Assembly: GCA_963838155.1 (NCBI GenBank)
Contig: CAWIQE010000013.1
Coordinates: 218,366 to 282,365 of the forward strand
Reading direction: 5' to 3'
Length of the DNA: 64,000 nt
Origin: Pararhizobium_B sp963838155
Lineage (GTDB): Bacteria > Pseudomonadota > Alphaproteobacteria > Rhizobiales > Rhizobiaceae
Position numbers and translations under genes: made by a program. Shown piece after piece: positions 35,151-44,150 of this stretch (the first letter of the stretch is position 1; every line of letters begins with the position of its first letter). Below the pieces are notes generated by a model. That model saw nothing but the letters and a program-made list of their open reading frames with translations, made no database searches and was not told where the DNA came from.

Positions 35151-35639
35151 TCAGTCCTCGTCGCCTGCGGAGCGGTCGGCGGCCTCGACGCGTTCGGCCA
35201 CGCGTTGGCGGGCGAGGACGCGGTCGCGTCCCGAGACGCCGAGCAGTTCGGCGATCCGCCAGACGATGTTGTCTTCCAGTTCGTCCCGGACGCCGTCGGC
35301 GTAGACCATTTCCCAGAGCAGGGCGACGAAGTCGACGCGCTGTCGGGCGTCGAAGGCGCGCTTGAGGACGCTGGTGAAATGATAGAGGTCGACCGCCTCG
35401 TCGTCGGCCCTCTGCCCGGCCTTGAGCAATGCGCCCAGTTCGGCGTCGTCGAGGTCGAACTCCTGCTTGAGGACGGTCTGCAGCGTGCGGTTCTCGTCGT
35501 CGCTGACCACGCCGTCGGCCTCGACGATGTGGTAGAAGAGCGCGGCCATGGCGACGCGCGGGTCCTCGCGCGTGAAGGCGGATCCCGGCTCGTCGTCTCC
35601 GGTCACCGAGCGCAGGAATTGCTGGATGCGTTCGAACAT
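35151..35639 (-). CDS. TerB-like tellurite resistance domain protein
   Basis: This 162-residue soluble protein is of the TerB/DjlA-like all-helical fold. The paired acidic motif is AALFYHIVEADGVVSDDENRT with a second copy in VALLWEMVYADGVRDELEDN, each of the metal-coordinating type seen in TerB domains. The N-terminus MFERIQQFLRSVTG and acidic C-terminus are variable. Such stand-alone TerB proteins are common in rhizobia, with no proven function; tellurite resistance should not be assumed. Its start lies 124 bp beyond the hemY stop on the same strand, so it may be the last gene of that cluster. Confidence 0.88.
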   Translation of the reverse strand: MFERIQQFLRSVTGDDEPGSAFTREDPRVAMAALFYHIVEADGVVSDDENRTLQTVLKQEFDLDDAELGALLKAGQRADDEAVDLYHFTSVLKRAFDARQRVDFVALLWEMVYADGVRDELEDNIVWRIAELLGVSGRDRVLARQRVAERVEAADRSAGDED

Positions 35640-35763
35640 TCGGCTCTTCGGTCCCTTGATGGTCTTCGGGGCGGTCGTGGGCAGGATCGTTCCGAGCGTC
35701 TCGGGAACTCGCGGAACGGTCCGGGCGGCTTTATCCATGCGGCTCCTGGCGGACGACCGCCGA

Positions 35764-37635
35764 TCAGAACAATCGGAAGCGCTGGCGGGGGCCTTGCGAC
35801 GCCTCGCCGGCCTCGACGCCGGGGTCGTCCGGGGGCCGCATGTAGCCGGCCTTCTCCGTCCGGGCCCTCGGCGCGTCGCGGCCTGCGGGGCGGGTGGCAT
35901 CCGGTGTGGCGTTCGGAGCGGCATCCGGGGTTTCGGCGGCCGGCTTCGGGGATGCGGGCCTGCCGGCCTCCGTGCCGGCCGGCCGGTCGGTCGGGCGGGC
36001 CTGCTCCCCTCGGTCCTCGGCGGACGCCTCCGGCGCGGCCGGGGGCGCCGTTTCCCGATCCGGTTCGCGTGCGCCCTTCGGCGAGCCGGGAGTGCCGGCG
36101 GCGGTTGCCGGGCCGGCCTCGTCTGCGGTCGGAGCGGGGGCGGGCGGAGCGGTGGCGGGCGGAGCGGGCGGTTCGGCCGGGGCGGCGGCGGCGGACACGC
36201 CGTCGACGACCTCGGCATCGACGGCCGCGGCCGATCCGTGCGGAGCCTCGGCCGGGGCGCTCGCGGCGATGCGCACCGGCGGCAGCGTCCGGATCGCGAT
36301 CTCGGCCTGGCTGTCGCCGGCGTCGGCCTGCTCGACCGGGCCGGCCAGCTGCGACAGCGGCACGCGCCAGACGAAGGCGTCGAGCTTGCCGGTGACCGGG
36401 GAGACGGCCGCCCACTTCTCCGATACGTAGCCGTCGGCGGTCCAGGCGGGATCGCGGCCGGCGCGCAGCGCCTGGGAGAGCCAGTGCCGGACGCGGCCCT
36501 GGTCGCCCGTCTCGGCTTCCTCGATGTCGGCGAGGAGGAGGTAGGTCCCCTCGCGCGATTCCTGCCTGGCGGCGGCCTCGGCCTTGCCGCGCGCGCGTTC
36601 GGGCTGGTGGGCGTCGAGCGCCGCCCGGGCGACGACGAGAAGGGACTCGATGTGGTTGGGCTTCAGGGCCTCGAGCTTCTCGGCCCGCTTCAGGCGGTCG
36701 AGGACGGAATCGCCGATCCGGGCGCGCACGTAGGTCTCGGCCACTTCGGGATGCGGCTCGGTCTTCCATATCCGTTCGAGGATCTTCGATCCCTTGCGCA
36801 GATTGTCCTCCCGGAACAGCGCGCGGGCGGCCGTGACGGCGGCCGGCACCAGGTCGGGCGCCAGGCGCAGGGCCTCCAGCGCATCGTCGCGTGCCCCGGT
36901 GGAATCGCCGTCGATGCGGCTCATGGCGCGGGCGGTCAGCAGCACGGCCTTCTTGCGGTCCGCCTCCTCGCGCCTGAGGACGCGGCCCATGCGCTGCTTC
37001 TCCAGAAGCCGGAGCGCGCCGTCCCAGTCGGCCTCGCGGCTGCGGAATTCGAGCGACGCCTGCGCCGCCCAGGGCAGCTGCGGGGCGGTTTCCACGGCGC
37101 GTTCGGCGAAATGGCGGGCCGCCTCCTCCTCGCCGAGCCGGCGCGCCTCCAGGTAGAGGCCCCTCAGGGCGAGGGCGCGGGTCTCGGGATCGTCGGCCAT
37201 GCTCTCGAACTTCGCGCGGGCGGCCGCGTGGTCGCCCTCGATCAGGGCCGTCTGCGCCTCCAGAAGGTGGATGAGCGGCTCCTGCCGGGAATCGAGCAGG
37301 CCCTTCGTGCGCTTGTTCATGCGGCGGGCCGTGACGGCGTCGCCGGCGCCGGCCGCCAGGAGGCCGGTCGACAGGGCCTGGTAGCCGCGGTCGCGCTTGC
37401 GGGCCCTCAGATGCCGGCGGACGATCCTCGGCGAGGTCCAGACGGTGCGCACGAGCCACCACAGGATGAGCACGGCCGCGATCAGCGCGACGATCAGCGC
37501 CACGCCGACGAGCAACGACATCTCGATCTGCTGGCCCTGCCAGGTGACGACCATGTCGCCCGGCCTGTCGGCGAGCCAGGCGAAACCGGCACCGAGCGCG
37601 AGGATGAAAATGACGAAAATCAGAAGTCGGATCAT
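35764..37635 (-). CDS. hemY: HemY-type TPR membrane protein (long Pro/Ala tail)
   Basis: This 623-residue protein has two N-terminal membrane helices (MIRLLIFVIFILALGAGFAW and MSLLVGVALIVALIAAVLIL) and a cytoplasmic or periplasmic TPR-like region from about residue 80 to 440. The region includes RGYQALSTGLLAAGAGD, LLEAQTALIEGDH and LPWAAQASLEFR, as in HemY. The last 180 residues are a low-complexity Pro/Ala/Glu tail not found in the core family. HemY in proteobacteria is tied to late haem synthesis by its gene position and not to be confused with Bacillus HemY (protoporphyrinogen oxidase). It follows mic60 with a 14-bp gap. Confidence 0.92.
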   Translation of the reverse strand: MIRLLIFVIFILALGAGFAWLADRPGDMVVTWQGQQIEMSLLVGVALIVALIAAVLILWWLVRTVWTSPRIVRRHLRARKRDRGYQALSTGLLAAGAGDAVTARRMNKRTKGLLDSRQEPLIHLLEAQTALIEGDHAAARAKFESMADDPETRALALRGLYLEARRLGEEEAARHFAERAVETAPQLPWAAQASLEFRSREADWDGALRLLEKQRMGRVLRREEADRKKAVLLTARAMSRIDGDSTGARDDALEALRLAPDLVPAAVTAARALFREDNLRKGSKILERIWKTEPHPEVAETYVRARIGDSVLDRLKRAEKLEALKPNHIESLLVVARAALDAHQPERARGKAEAAARQESREGTYLLLADIEEAETGDQGRVRHWLSQALRAGRDPAWTADGYVSEKWAAVSPVTGKLDAFVWRVPLSQLAGPVEQADAGDSQAEIAIRTLPPVRIAASAPAEAPHGSAAAVDAEVVDGVSAAAAPAEPPAPPATAPPAPAPTADEAGPATAAGTPGSPKGAREPDRETAPPAAPEASAEDRGEQARPTDRPAGTEAGRPASPKPAAETPDAAPNATPDATRPAGRDAPRARTEKAGYMRPPDDPGVEAGEASQGPRQRFRLF

Positions 37636-37649
37636 AGGCTCCTACGCTC

Positions 37650-39146
37650 TCAGCCCTGTTTGCCTGTCGATGACATGGCGTCCTGCAGCGCGCCGTCGGC
37701 GGCCGCGAGTGCGGTCATGCGCTTCCTGACGCGGTCGATGAAGGATTGCGACGCCTTCTGCCCGGCGGCCGGCAGCGCCGACCACTCGTCGACGACGCCC
37801 TTCAGGTCGCCGGCCTTCAGCTTGGTCTCCATGCGGGCGACGATCGCCGAGGGCGTCTTGCCCTCGGGATTGCCGGTCGGGCGCACCCGGATCACCGAGC
37901 GCGCGCTGTCGACCAGACGGCCGAAGATGCCGCTGTCGCCGGAACCGCCGCGCACGGCGGAGAGGATGGCGTCCGCCACGTCCGGGAACGCCGCGACGAG
38001 GGCGTCGTGGGAGGGGACCCCGGCCTTGGCGAGATCGTCGAGCTTCGCCGACGCGCCGTCGCCAGGGGCGACGCGCCGGTACACCTTCAGCTCGGCGTCG
38101 AACGGGCCGCCGCGCTCGATCGCCGACTTCAGCGCCGTCGCCGCGACGATGGCGGCGAGGCCGCCCTGTCGGTCGAGGCGGGCGACGTCGGACTTCAGTC
38201 CCGCCACGTCCGACTTGATGCCGTCGACGGTCGCCGACAGGTCGTCGAGGCGGGAGCCGGCCTTGCCGAGCGCGTCCTTCATGTCGGAAAGGTCGGATGC
38301 GCTCGCCGTTCCCGCCGACCGGGCGCCGGCCTGGAGCTGCGACTGCTTGTCCGCGAGGTCGTTCACCTGGGCCTGGAGCTTCTCGACGGCGTCCGACGGA
38401 GCGGCGGCGGCCTGCGGGGCGTTCTTCAGGTCGGCAACCGATTTCTTGAGCGTCTCGACCGAATTTCGCAGGTCCGCGACGTCCGAACTGGCCTTCTCGG
38501 CCGCGCTCGTGCCCGGGGCCGGCAGGATGCCGGCCGATTCGAGCGCGAGCACGAGGACAGCCACGATCACGCCACCGAGCAGCCCGGCCACGAAACCGCG
38601 TCCGCCGGCGGCTTCGGCGGAGGGCGTCGCCGGGGGCGGCGAACCATGGTCCGGTGCGCGGCCGGGCCGCCGGGCGGCGTCCTTCGCCGCATCGGAGGCG
38701 GCCGCGCTCGCGGCGGCACGCTTGCCGGCTTCGGTGGACGGCGAGGCCGCGGCGGAAACCGTCTCCGGCGTCTCGGGCTCCGGCAGTCCCTTCGGATCCG
38801 CCTTCGGCGCCGGACCGCCCGTCGGGTCCTTCCCTTCGGTCGCGTCCTTGCCGGGGGCGGGGGAGGCCGAAGCCTCCGGGGGCGATCCGGCAGGGGTCGA
38901 ATCGTCGCTGCCGGAGGCGGGGCCGGCCGGTTGCCCTCCGCCGGCGGCTTCCCGCGCGGGCGTGGCCGGGGCGTCAGCGGGCGTGCCCGGGGCGTCGGAC
39001 GGGGGCTTTCCGGCCGCACCGCCTTCGTGCTGCGGCGCCTTGCCGGCGTCGCCGGCGGTGCCCTTGGCGGTCTTGTCCGCCTCGAGGTCGATGGTCGCCG
39101 GTTCCGACTTCCGTCTCGATCGGCGGGGTGGCCTGCCGTCAGCCAT
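37650..39146 (-). CDS. Mitofilin/Mic60 family protein
   Basis: This 498-residue protein has an N-terminal charged, low-complexity cytoplasmic region (Pro/Ala/Glu, about 190 residues). One membrane helix follows near FVAGLLGGVIVAVLVLALES, then a long coiled coil (SDVADLRNSVETLKKSVADL, KLQAQVNDLADKQSQL, KDALGKAGSRLDDLSATVDG). The C-terminal conserved mitofilin region ends VDEWSALPAAGQKASQSFID. This is the layout of alphaproteobacterial Mic60, the ancestor of the mitochondrial MICOS subunit that shapes inner membranes. Its place next to hemY and hemDC is the classic genomic context. AGGAGA precedes the ATG at 39146. Confidence 0.9.
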   Translation of the reverse strand: MADGRPPRRSRRKSEPATIDLEADKTAKGTAGDAGKAPQHEGGAAGKPPSDAPGTPADAPATPAREAAGGGQPAGPASGSDDSTPAGSPPEASASPAPGKDATEGKDPTGGPAPKADPKGLPEPETPETVSAAASPSTEAGKRAAASAAASDAAKDAARRPGRAPDHGSPPPATPSAEAAGGRGFVAGLLGGVIVAVLVLALESAGILPAPGTSAAEKASSDVADLRNSVETLKKSVADLKNAPQAAAAPSDAVEKLQAQVNDLADKQSQLQAGARSAGTASASDLSDMKDALGKAGSRLDDLSATVDGIKSDVAGLKSDVARLDRQGGLAAIVAATALKSAIERGGPFDAELKVYRRVAPGDGASAKLDDLAKAGVPSHDALVAAFPDVADAILSAVRGGSGDSGIFGRLVDSARSVIRVRPTGNPEGKTPSAIVARMETKLKAGDLKGVVDEWSALPAAGQKASQSFIDRVRKRMTALAAADGALQDAMSSTGKQG

Positions 39147-39229
39147 GAACTCTCCTTTCGCGCCTTGCTGCATCGCAATCGTAGAACAGCTTGGCCCGGA
39201 ACGGAAACCGTCTCGATCGATTCATCGTC

Positions 39230-39970
39230 TCATTTCCGCATTGCAGCGAGGATTTCAAGCACTGCTTCTTCCGAAGGGCGGCGCGGTGCCGCAGACAGCG
39301 GCCGCAGCTTTTCGGGCAGCCCCGCCGTCACCCCGTCGCTCAGACAGACAATGCGGTCCGGGCGAAAACGATCCATCAGCCCGGCCGCGGACAGCAGGCG
39401 AAAGAAGGCGGCGGCGGTCTCGCGCGAGTAGAACAGCGCCGCGGCGAGCGGGACGGCCAGCAGTTCGGCCAGCGCCGCGTCCGGATAGGCCAGCGGCTCC
39501 ATCCGATAGCACTCGGCGACGGAGAACGGCACCCCGGCCGCCCGCAGCGCCCGCTCCAGCCCATCGGAGCGCGGGCGGCCGGCGCAATAGAGGAGGGGGG
39601 CGTCGGCGCGCGGGCCGCCCGCCGCGGCGATGCGCGCGGCGAGGTCGCGGCCGCTTCCACCGCCTTGCTCGGCGCGGGCGAAGCCCGCCTGGCGCGCGAG
39701 CCCGGCCGTCCGGGCGCCGACCGCGAAGAGCGGCAGATCCCCCCATGCGGCCACCGCCTCCGGAACGGTTTCGAGGACACGGACCGCATTGGCGCTGGTC
39801 ACGGCGAGGGCGCCCCAGGACCTGCCGACGGCGTCCCGGACGGTCCCGGGATCGTGGCGCGCCTCCGTCACCGGCAGCCGCACCGGCTCGAGGCCGAGGG
39901 CGGCGACCCGGCGGGCCGTGCGGCTGCAGCCGGGTTCGGGGCGGGTCACGAGCACCCGCCCGGCCGTCAC
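39230..39970 (-). CDS. hemD: Uroporphyrinogen-III synthase
   Basis: This 246-residue enzyme cyclises hydroxymethylbilane with inversion of ring D. It begins at a GTG (V)TAGRVLVTRPEPGCSRTA, the usual HemD opening. ALAVTSANAVRVLETVPEAV, PLFAVGARTAGLARQAGF and LLYCAGRPRSDGLERALR follow in order. The family is poorly conserved but position and pattern are clear. The GTG at 39970 overlaps the hemC stop by 4 bp (GTGA), giving translational coupling and fixing the start. Confidence 0.93.
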   Translation of the reverse strand: MTAGRVLVTRPEPGCSRTARRVAALGLEPVRLPVTEARHDPGTVRDAVGRSWGALAVTSANAVRVLETVPEAVAAWGDLPLFAVGARTAGLARQAGFARAEQGGGSGRDLAARIAAAGGPRADAPLLYCAGRPRSDGLERALRAAGVPFSVAECYRMEPLAYPDAALAELLAVPLAAALFYSRETAAAFFRLLSAAGLMDRFRPDRIVCLSDGVTAGLPEKLRPLSAAPRRPSEEAVLEILAAMRK

Positions 39971-40896
39971 GTCCAGCTCTCGAAGAAGCCGGTGCCGGCT
40001 TCGGCGCGCAGGGCCTCCCCGGCGGCGCGACCGATGGAAGCAGCGGCGCCTGCCGGGCCTTCGCGGGAGATGCGGTGGACGGTGCGGCCGTCCGGCGTCA
40101 GGATCATGCCGGAAAACGCGATGCGGCCGCCATCGACCCGGGCAAGCCCGGCGATCGGCGTGCGGCAGGAGCCGTCGAGCGCGGCGAGGAACGCCCGCTC
40201 GCAATCGAGGGCGGAGTGGGTGTCGGGGTGGTCGACGGGCTCGACGAGCGCCGACACGCGGGGATCGCGGCTGCGGCTCTCGATGCAGATGGCGCCCTGG
40301 CCGAGCGCGGGCGGAAAGGTTTCCGGGTCCATGATTTCCGTGGCGACGCCGAGCATGTCGAGCCGGCGCAGGCCGGCGGCGGCGAGGAGCGTCGCCTCCG
40401 CCTGTTCCTCGTCGAGCTTGCGCAGGCGCGTCTGGACGGAGCCGCGAAACGGGACGACGTGGATGTCGGGGCGCAGGCGAAGGATCAGGGCCTGCCGGCG
40501 CAGCGAGGACGAGCCGACGACCGCGCCGGCGTGCAGGTCCGCAAGGGTCGGCGCCGTGCGGCCGATCAGGGCGTCGCGCACGTCGGCCCGCTCCAGGAAA
40601 GCGGAGAGGTGAAGCCCATCCGGCAGCACCGTCGGCATGTCCTTGGAGGAATGGACCGCCAGATCGAGCCGGCCGTCGGCCAGGCGCTCCTCCAGTTCCA
40701 GCGTGAACAGGCCCTTGCCGCCGATCTCGGCAAGCGGGCGGTCGGTCACCCGGTCGCCGCGGGTGGACAGGACGACGATCTCGAAGGCCTCCTCGGCGAG
40801 GCCGTGGGCGGCCATGAGGCGGTCGCGCGCCTCGTGGGCCTGCGCGAGCGCCAGGGGGCTGGCGCGGGTTCCGATCCGGTACGGTTTCGTTTGCAT
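39967..40896 (-). CDS. hemC: Hydroxymethylbilane synthase (porphobilinogen deaminase)
   Basis: This 309-residue enzyme polymerises four porphobilinogens. Motifs: YRIGTRASPLALAQAHEARD, STRGDRVTDRPLAEIGGKGL, FTLELEERLADGRLDLAVHS, SSKDMPTVLPDGL, VGSSSLRRQALI and FRGSVQTRLRKLD. The dipyrromethane cofactor cysteine is in LDGSCRTPIAG. The ATG at 40896 gives the normal N-terminus. It is first of a haem operon hemC-hemD-mic60-hemY and divergent from tsaD across 72 bp. Confidence 0.97.
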   Translation of the reverse strand: MQTKPYRIGTRASPLALAQAHEARDRLMAAHGLAEEAFEIVVLSTRGDRVTDRPLAEIGGKGLFTLELEERLADGRLDLAVHSSKDMPTVLPDGLHLSAFLERADVRDALIGRTAPTLADLHAGAVVGSSSLRRQALILRLRPDIHVVPFRGSVQTRLRKLDEEQAEATLLAAAGLRRLDMLGVATEIMDPETFPPALGQGAICIESRSRDPRVSALVEPVDHPDTHSALDCERAFLAALDGSCRTPIAGLARVDGGRIAFSGMILTPDGRTVHRISREGPAGAAASIGRAAGEALRAEAGTGFFESWT

Positions 40897-40968
40897 CCGT
40901 CGCTCGCCGTTGTTACCGAGACGTTCCAAGTAATCGCCTTTGCAACACATCGCAATCGTCGGGCTGCC

Positions 40969-42099
40969 ATGGAGCACGTGACCGGGCCGGAAGTCGGGCC
41001 GCTGAAGGTCCTCGGAATCGAAACGAGCTGCGACGAGACCGCCGCGGCCGTGGTCGTGCGCGGCGGGGACGGCGGCGGCCGGATCCTCTCCGACGTCGTC
41101 CGCTCGCAGATCGACGACCACGCGGCCTTCGGCGGCGTGGTGCCGGAGATCGCGGCGCGCGCCCATGTCGAGGTGCTCGACCGGCTCGTCGCCGAAGCGC
41201 TGGAACGCAGCGGCTCGGCGCTCGGCGAGGTCGACGCGGTCGCGGCGACCGCCGGCCCCGGGCTCGTCGGCGGGCTGATCGTCGGGCTGATGACGGGCAA
41301 GGCGCTGGCGCGCGCCGCGGGGAAGCCCCTCTACGCGATCAACCATCTCGAAGGGCATGCGCTGACGGCGCGCCTTACCGACGGGCTCGCCTTCCCCTAC
41401 CTGCTGCTCCTCGTTTCCGGCGGGCATACGCAGGTGGTCCTGGTGCGCGGCGTCGGGGACTACGAGCGCTGGGGCACGACCATGGACGACGCGCTCGGCG
41501 AGGCCTTCGACAAGACGGCGAAGCTGCTCGGCCTCCCCTATCCCGGCGGACCCGCCGTGGAGCGCGCGGCGGCCTCCGGCGATCCGGCCCGCTTCGCCTT
41601 TCCGCGGCCGCTCAAGGGGGAGGCGCGGCTCGACTTCTCCTTCTCCGGGCTGAAGACGGCGGTGCGCCAGGCGGCCGAGGCGATCGCGCCGGTCAGCGCG
41701 GCGGACGTCTCGGACATTGCGGCATCCTTCCAGGCGGCGATCGTGGCGACGCTCGAGGATCGGCTGATGCGGGCGCTGGCGCGGTTCCGCGAGGTCCCTT
41801 TCAGCCAAGGCGACGGCCGCGACGCGTCTCCGGCCCTCGTCGTGGCCGGCGGCGTGGCGGCCAACGGGGCCATCCGGGCGATGCTCGAACGGATTTGCGG
41901 CGAGGCCGGGTTCCGCTTCGTCGCACCGCCGGCGCGGCTCTGCACGGACAATGCGGCGATGATCGCCTGGGCCGGCGCCGAGCGGATGGCGCTCGGGCTG
42001 CCGGGCGATCCGCTCACTTTCGCGCCGCGGTCGCGCTGGCCGCTCGACATGCGCTCGGCGGCGCTCGTCGGCTCGGGGCGGCGGGGGGCGAAGGCATGA
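40969..42099 (+). CDS. tsaD: tRNA N6-threonylcarbamoyladenosine transferase subunit TsaD
   Basis: This 376-residue ASKHA-fold protein is the catalytic subunit making t6A37 in ANN-decoding tRNAs, with TsaB and TsaE elsewhere. It shows LGIETSCDETAAAVV, GGVVPEIAARAHVEVL, the metal-binding INHLEGHALTA (HxExH), LLLLVSGGHTQVVLVRG, TMDDALGEAFDKTAKLLGLP and LVVAGGVAANGAIR. It is slightly longer than average because of the N-terminus (MEHVTGPEVGPLK) and an insert near SQGDGRDASPA. The stop overlaps gpsA by 4 bp (ATGA). Confidence 0.97.
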   Translation: MEHVTGPEVGPLKVLGIETSCDETAAAVVVRGGDGGGRILSDVVRSQIDDHAAFGGVVPEIAARAHVEVLDRLVAEALERSGSALGEVDAVAATAGPGLVGGLIVGLMTGKALARAAGKPLYAINHLEGHALTARLTDGLAFPYLLLLVSGGHTQVVLVRGVGDYERWGTTMDDALGEAFDKTAKLLGLPYPGGPAVERAAASGDPARFAFPRPLKGEARLDFSFSGLKTAVRQAAEAIAPVSAADVSDIAASFQAAIVATLEDRLMRALARFREVPFSQGDGRDASPALVVAGGVAANGAIRAMLERICGEAGFRFVAPPARLCTDNAAMIAWAGAERMALGLPGDPLTFAPRSRWPLDMRSAALVGSGRRGAKA

Positions 42100-43097
42100 C
42101 GGGCGGGATCGCCGTCGTCGGCGCCGGTGCCTTCGGCACGGCCCTTGCCGTCGTGATCGGGCGCATGCCGAGCACGAAGGTGACGCTTCTCGGCCGGGAC
42201 CCGGAGCAGATCCGCGACCTCGTGACGCGCGGCGAGAACCGCCGCTACCTGCCGGGCGTCCGGCTTCCCGGATCGGTCGAGCCGACCGCCGATCCCCGGG
42301 CGGTCGCCGGTGCCGGGATCGTTCTCCTGTCGGTGCCGTCGCAGGCCCAGCGGGAAACCGCGCGACGCCTCCATCCGCTGATCGCGGCCGACGCCTCGGT
42401 GATCGTCTGCGCCAAGGGCTTCGAGAAGGCGACCGGCCTCATGCTGACGGAGGTGCTGGGCGAGGAATTGGGGCCGGGCCGGGTGCCGGCGGTGCTTTCG
42501 GGACCCGGCTTCGCGGCGGAGATCGCGGCGGGCCTGCCGACGGCGATGACGCTCGCCGCCCGGCCGCCGGGCCTCGCCGAGGCGCTCGCCGCCTCGCTCT
42601 CGTCGAAGACGTTCCGGCTCTATGCGAGCGACGACACGACCGGCGTTCAGATCGGCGGGGCGCTGAAGAACGTGCTCGCCATCGCCTGCGGCATCGTCGA
42701 GGGTGCGCGGCTCGGCGAATCGGCACGGGCGGCGCTGATCGCCCGCGGGCTCGCCGAACTGACGCGCTTCGCGGTGAGCCAGGGGGCCGCCGCCGCGACG
42801 CTCTCCGGCCTCTCCGGGCTCGGCGACCTGGTGCTGACGGCGACGAGCCGGCAATCCCGCAACCTGCGCTTCGGCATCGCGCTCGGCGAGGGCCGGCGGC
42901 CGGACGACCTGCTCGGACCCACCGCCATGCTCGCCGAGGGCGCCCATACGGCCGCGGCCGCGGCGAAGCTTGCCGGCGAGCGCGGCATCGCGATGCCGAT
43001 CACCGACGCCGTATCGCAGATCGTCGAGGGGCGGCTGACCGTCGCCTCGGCCCTCAAGGCGCTCATGGAGCGGCCGCTGACAACGGAAGGACACTGA
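42096..43097 (+). CDS. gpsA: NAD(P)H-dependent glycerol-3-phosphate dehydrogenase
   Basis: This 333-residue enzyme makes sn-glycerol-3-phosphate for phospholipids. The dinucleotide fold is GGIAVVGAGAFGTALAVVIG. VIVCAKGFEKATG, VLSGPGFAAEIAAGLPTAMT and the catalytic region GGALKNVLAIACGIVEGARL follow. SGLSGLGDLVLTATSRQSRN is also typical. The start overlaps tsaD (ATGA), and EVE begins 5 bp after its stop, making tsaD-gpsA-EVE one operon, an order conserved in rhizobia. Confidence 0.97.
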   Translation: MTGGIAVVGAGAFGTALAVVIGRMPSTKVTLLGRDPEQIRDLVTRGENRRYLPGVRLPGSVEPTADPRAVAGAGIVLLSVPSQAQRETARRLHPLIAADASVIVCAKGFEKATGLMLTEVLGEELGPGRVPAVLSGPGFAAEIAAGLPTAMTLAARPPGLAEALAASLSSKTFRLYASDDTTGVQIGGALKNVLAIACGIVEGARLGESARAALIARGLAELTRFAVSQGAAAATLSGLSGLGDLVLTATSRQSRNLRFGIALGEGRRPDDLLGPTAMLAEGAHTAAAAAKLAGERGIAMPITDAVSQIVEGRLTVASALKALMERPLTTEGH

Positions 43098-43102
43098 ACG
43101 AC

Positions 43103-43531
43103 ATGGCGTACTGGCTGTTCAAATCGGAGCCCTTCAAGTGGTCCTGGGCGATGCAGAAGGCCAAGGGCGAGGCGGGCGAGCAGTGGGACGGCGTGCGCAA
43201 CTACCAGGCGCGCAACAACATGCGGGCCATGCGGCTCGGCGACAAGGGCTTCTTCTACCACTCGAACGAGGGGCTGGAGGTCGTCGGCATCGTCGAGGTC
43301 TGCAAGCTCGCGCACCGGGATACGACGACCGAGGACGAGCGCTGGGAATGCGTCGACATCCGCGCCGTCCGCGACATGCCGAAGCCGGTGACGCTGAAGG
43401 ACGTGAAGGCCAATCCGAAGCTCGAGGACATGGCGCTCGTCACGTCCATGCGGCTTTCCGTGCAGCCGGTGAGCGAAGCGGAATACATCGAGGTCTGCCG
43501 GATGGGCGGCCTCGACGATCCGCCGCGCTGA
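43103..43531 (+). CDS. EVE domain protein
   Basis: This 142-residue single-domain protein has MAYWLFKSEPFKWSWAMQKA, then WDGVRNYQARNNMRAMRLGD and GFFYHSNEGLEVVGIVEVCK. The EVE domain is a PUA-like fold that recognises modified bases (for example modified cytosine or RNA marks). In alphaproteobacteria it commonly sits with tsaD-gpsA, hinting at RNA-modification or housekeeping use and not restriction. The target base is unknown. Complete length, last gene of the operon. Confidence 0.93.
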   Translation: MAYWLFKSEPFKWSWAMQKAKGEAGEQWDGVRNYQARNNMRAMRLGDKGFFYHSNEGLEVVGIVEVCKLAHRDTTTEDERWECVDIRAVRDMPKPVTLKDVKANPKLEDMALVTSMRLSVQPVSEAEYIEVCRMGGLDDPPR

Positions 43532-43566
43532 GTGGCGCGGAGAAGGACGCGGGCCGTTCTTTCCGA

Positions 43567-44118
43567 TCATTCGACATGAACGACCGTCCCCGGTCCGGCG
43601 TGGGCGGCGATCTGCAGCAACGCGCCGCGGGCGACGGCGACGCAGCCTTCCGTCGGGCGAAAGCCGGGGCCGGCGACGTGGAGGAAGATGGCGCTGCCGG
43701 AGTTTTTCCGGCGGCAGCGGAGGTTCCAGTCCATCACCAGGCATATGTCGTAGAGGCCGTCGGCGCGGGCGAGCGTTTCGTGGCTGCTTGCGAAGGGCAG
43801 TCGGACCGGCCGGTTGTAGCGCGCGTGGCGCGGGGCGTCGCACCAGCCCATGGAGGGGCGGATCGCAGCGATCGCCAGGCGCGAGGGCGGCCGGAACAGC
43901 CGATCGGCGCGATAGAAGCCAGAGAGGAGCCGCATCGCCGCGCGCGGCGTCGCCCCGTCGCCTTCCCGCTTGCGGACGGTCAGGCCGGCGCGTCCCAGGG
44001 CGGCCGGAAACACCAGGTTTCCCATCCTCACGATGGCGCGGCTCGGGCCCAGCGGGCTTCGGCGGACGACGACGGGAAGCCGTCTCGCGCGCTTGCCGCT
44101 CCGCCTCTTTCCTTGCAT
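43567..44118 (-). CDS. L,D-transpeptidase (YkuD-type) family protein
   Basis: This 183-residue protein carries a YkuD-like domain. CLVMDWNLRCRRKNSGSAIF is followed by LHVAGPGFRPTEGCVAVARG, where His (LH) and Cys159 in the TEGCVA motif form the catalytic pair. WCDAPRHARYNRPVRLPFAS is the family's preceding substrate-side segment. The typical motif has S/T-x-G-C-(I/V)-R-L; here it is TEGCVAV, as in the short rhizobial L,D-transpeptidase-like proteins. The N-terminus is very basic without an obvious signal. Role in peptidoglycan or protein cross-linking is inferred. It is convergent with EVE. Confidence 0.85.
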   Translation of the reverse strand: MQGKRRSGKRARRLPVVVRRSPLGPSRAIVRMGNLVFPAALGRAGLTVRKREGDGATPRAAMRLLSGFYRADRLFRPPSRLAIAAIRPSMGWCDAPRHARYNRPVRLPFASSHETLARADGLYDICLVMDWNLRCRRKNSGSAIFLHVAGPGFRPTEGCVAVARGALLQIAAHAGPGTVVHVE

Positions 44119-44150
44119 GACGCCGCACTCCCCCTTGCCGTGAATTCATG

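Noticed and set aside
35151..35639. Tellurite-resistance locus
   Set aside because: Only one stand-alone TerB domain is present, with no other ter genes; the name reflects the fold only.
35548..40968. Very long plus-strand open frame ahead of tsaD
   Set aside because: It is antisense to terB, hemY, mic60, hemD and hemC and has biased Arg/Pro/Ala/Gly composition typical of high-GC shadows; only tsaD from 40969 is real.
43103..43531. EVE gene as a marker of a defence island
   Set aside because: It lies in the conserved housekeeping operon tsaD-gpsA-EVE with no restriction or defence genes around.
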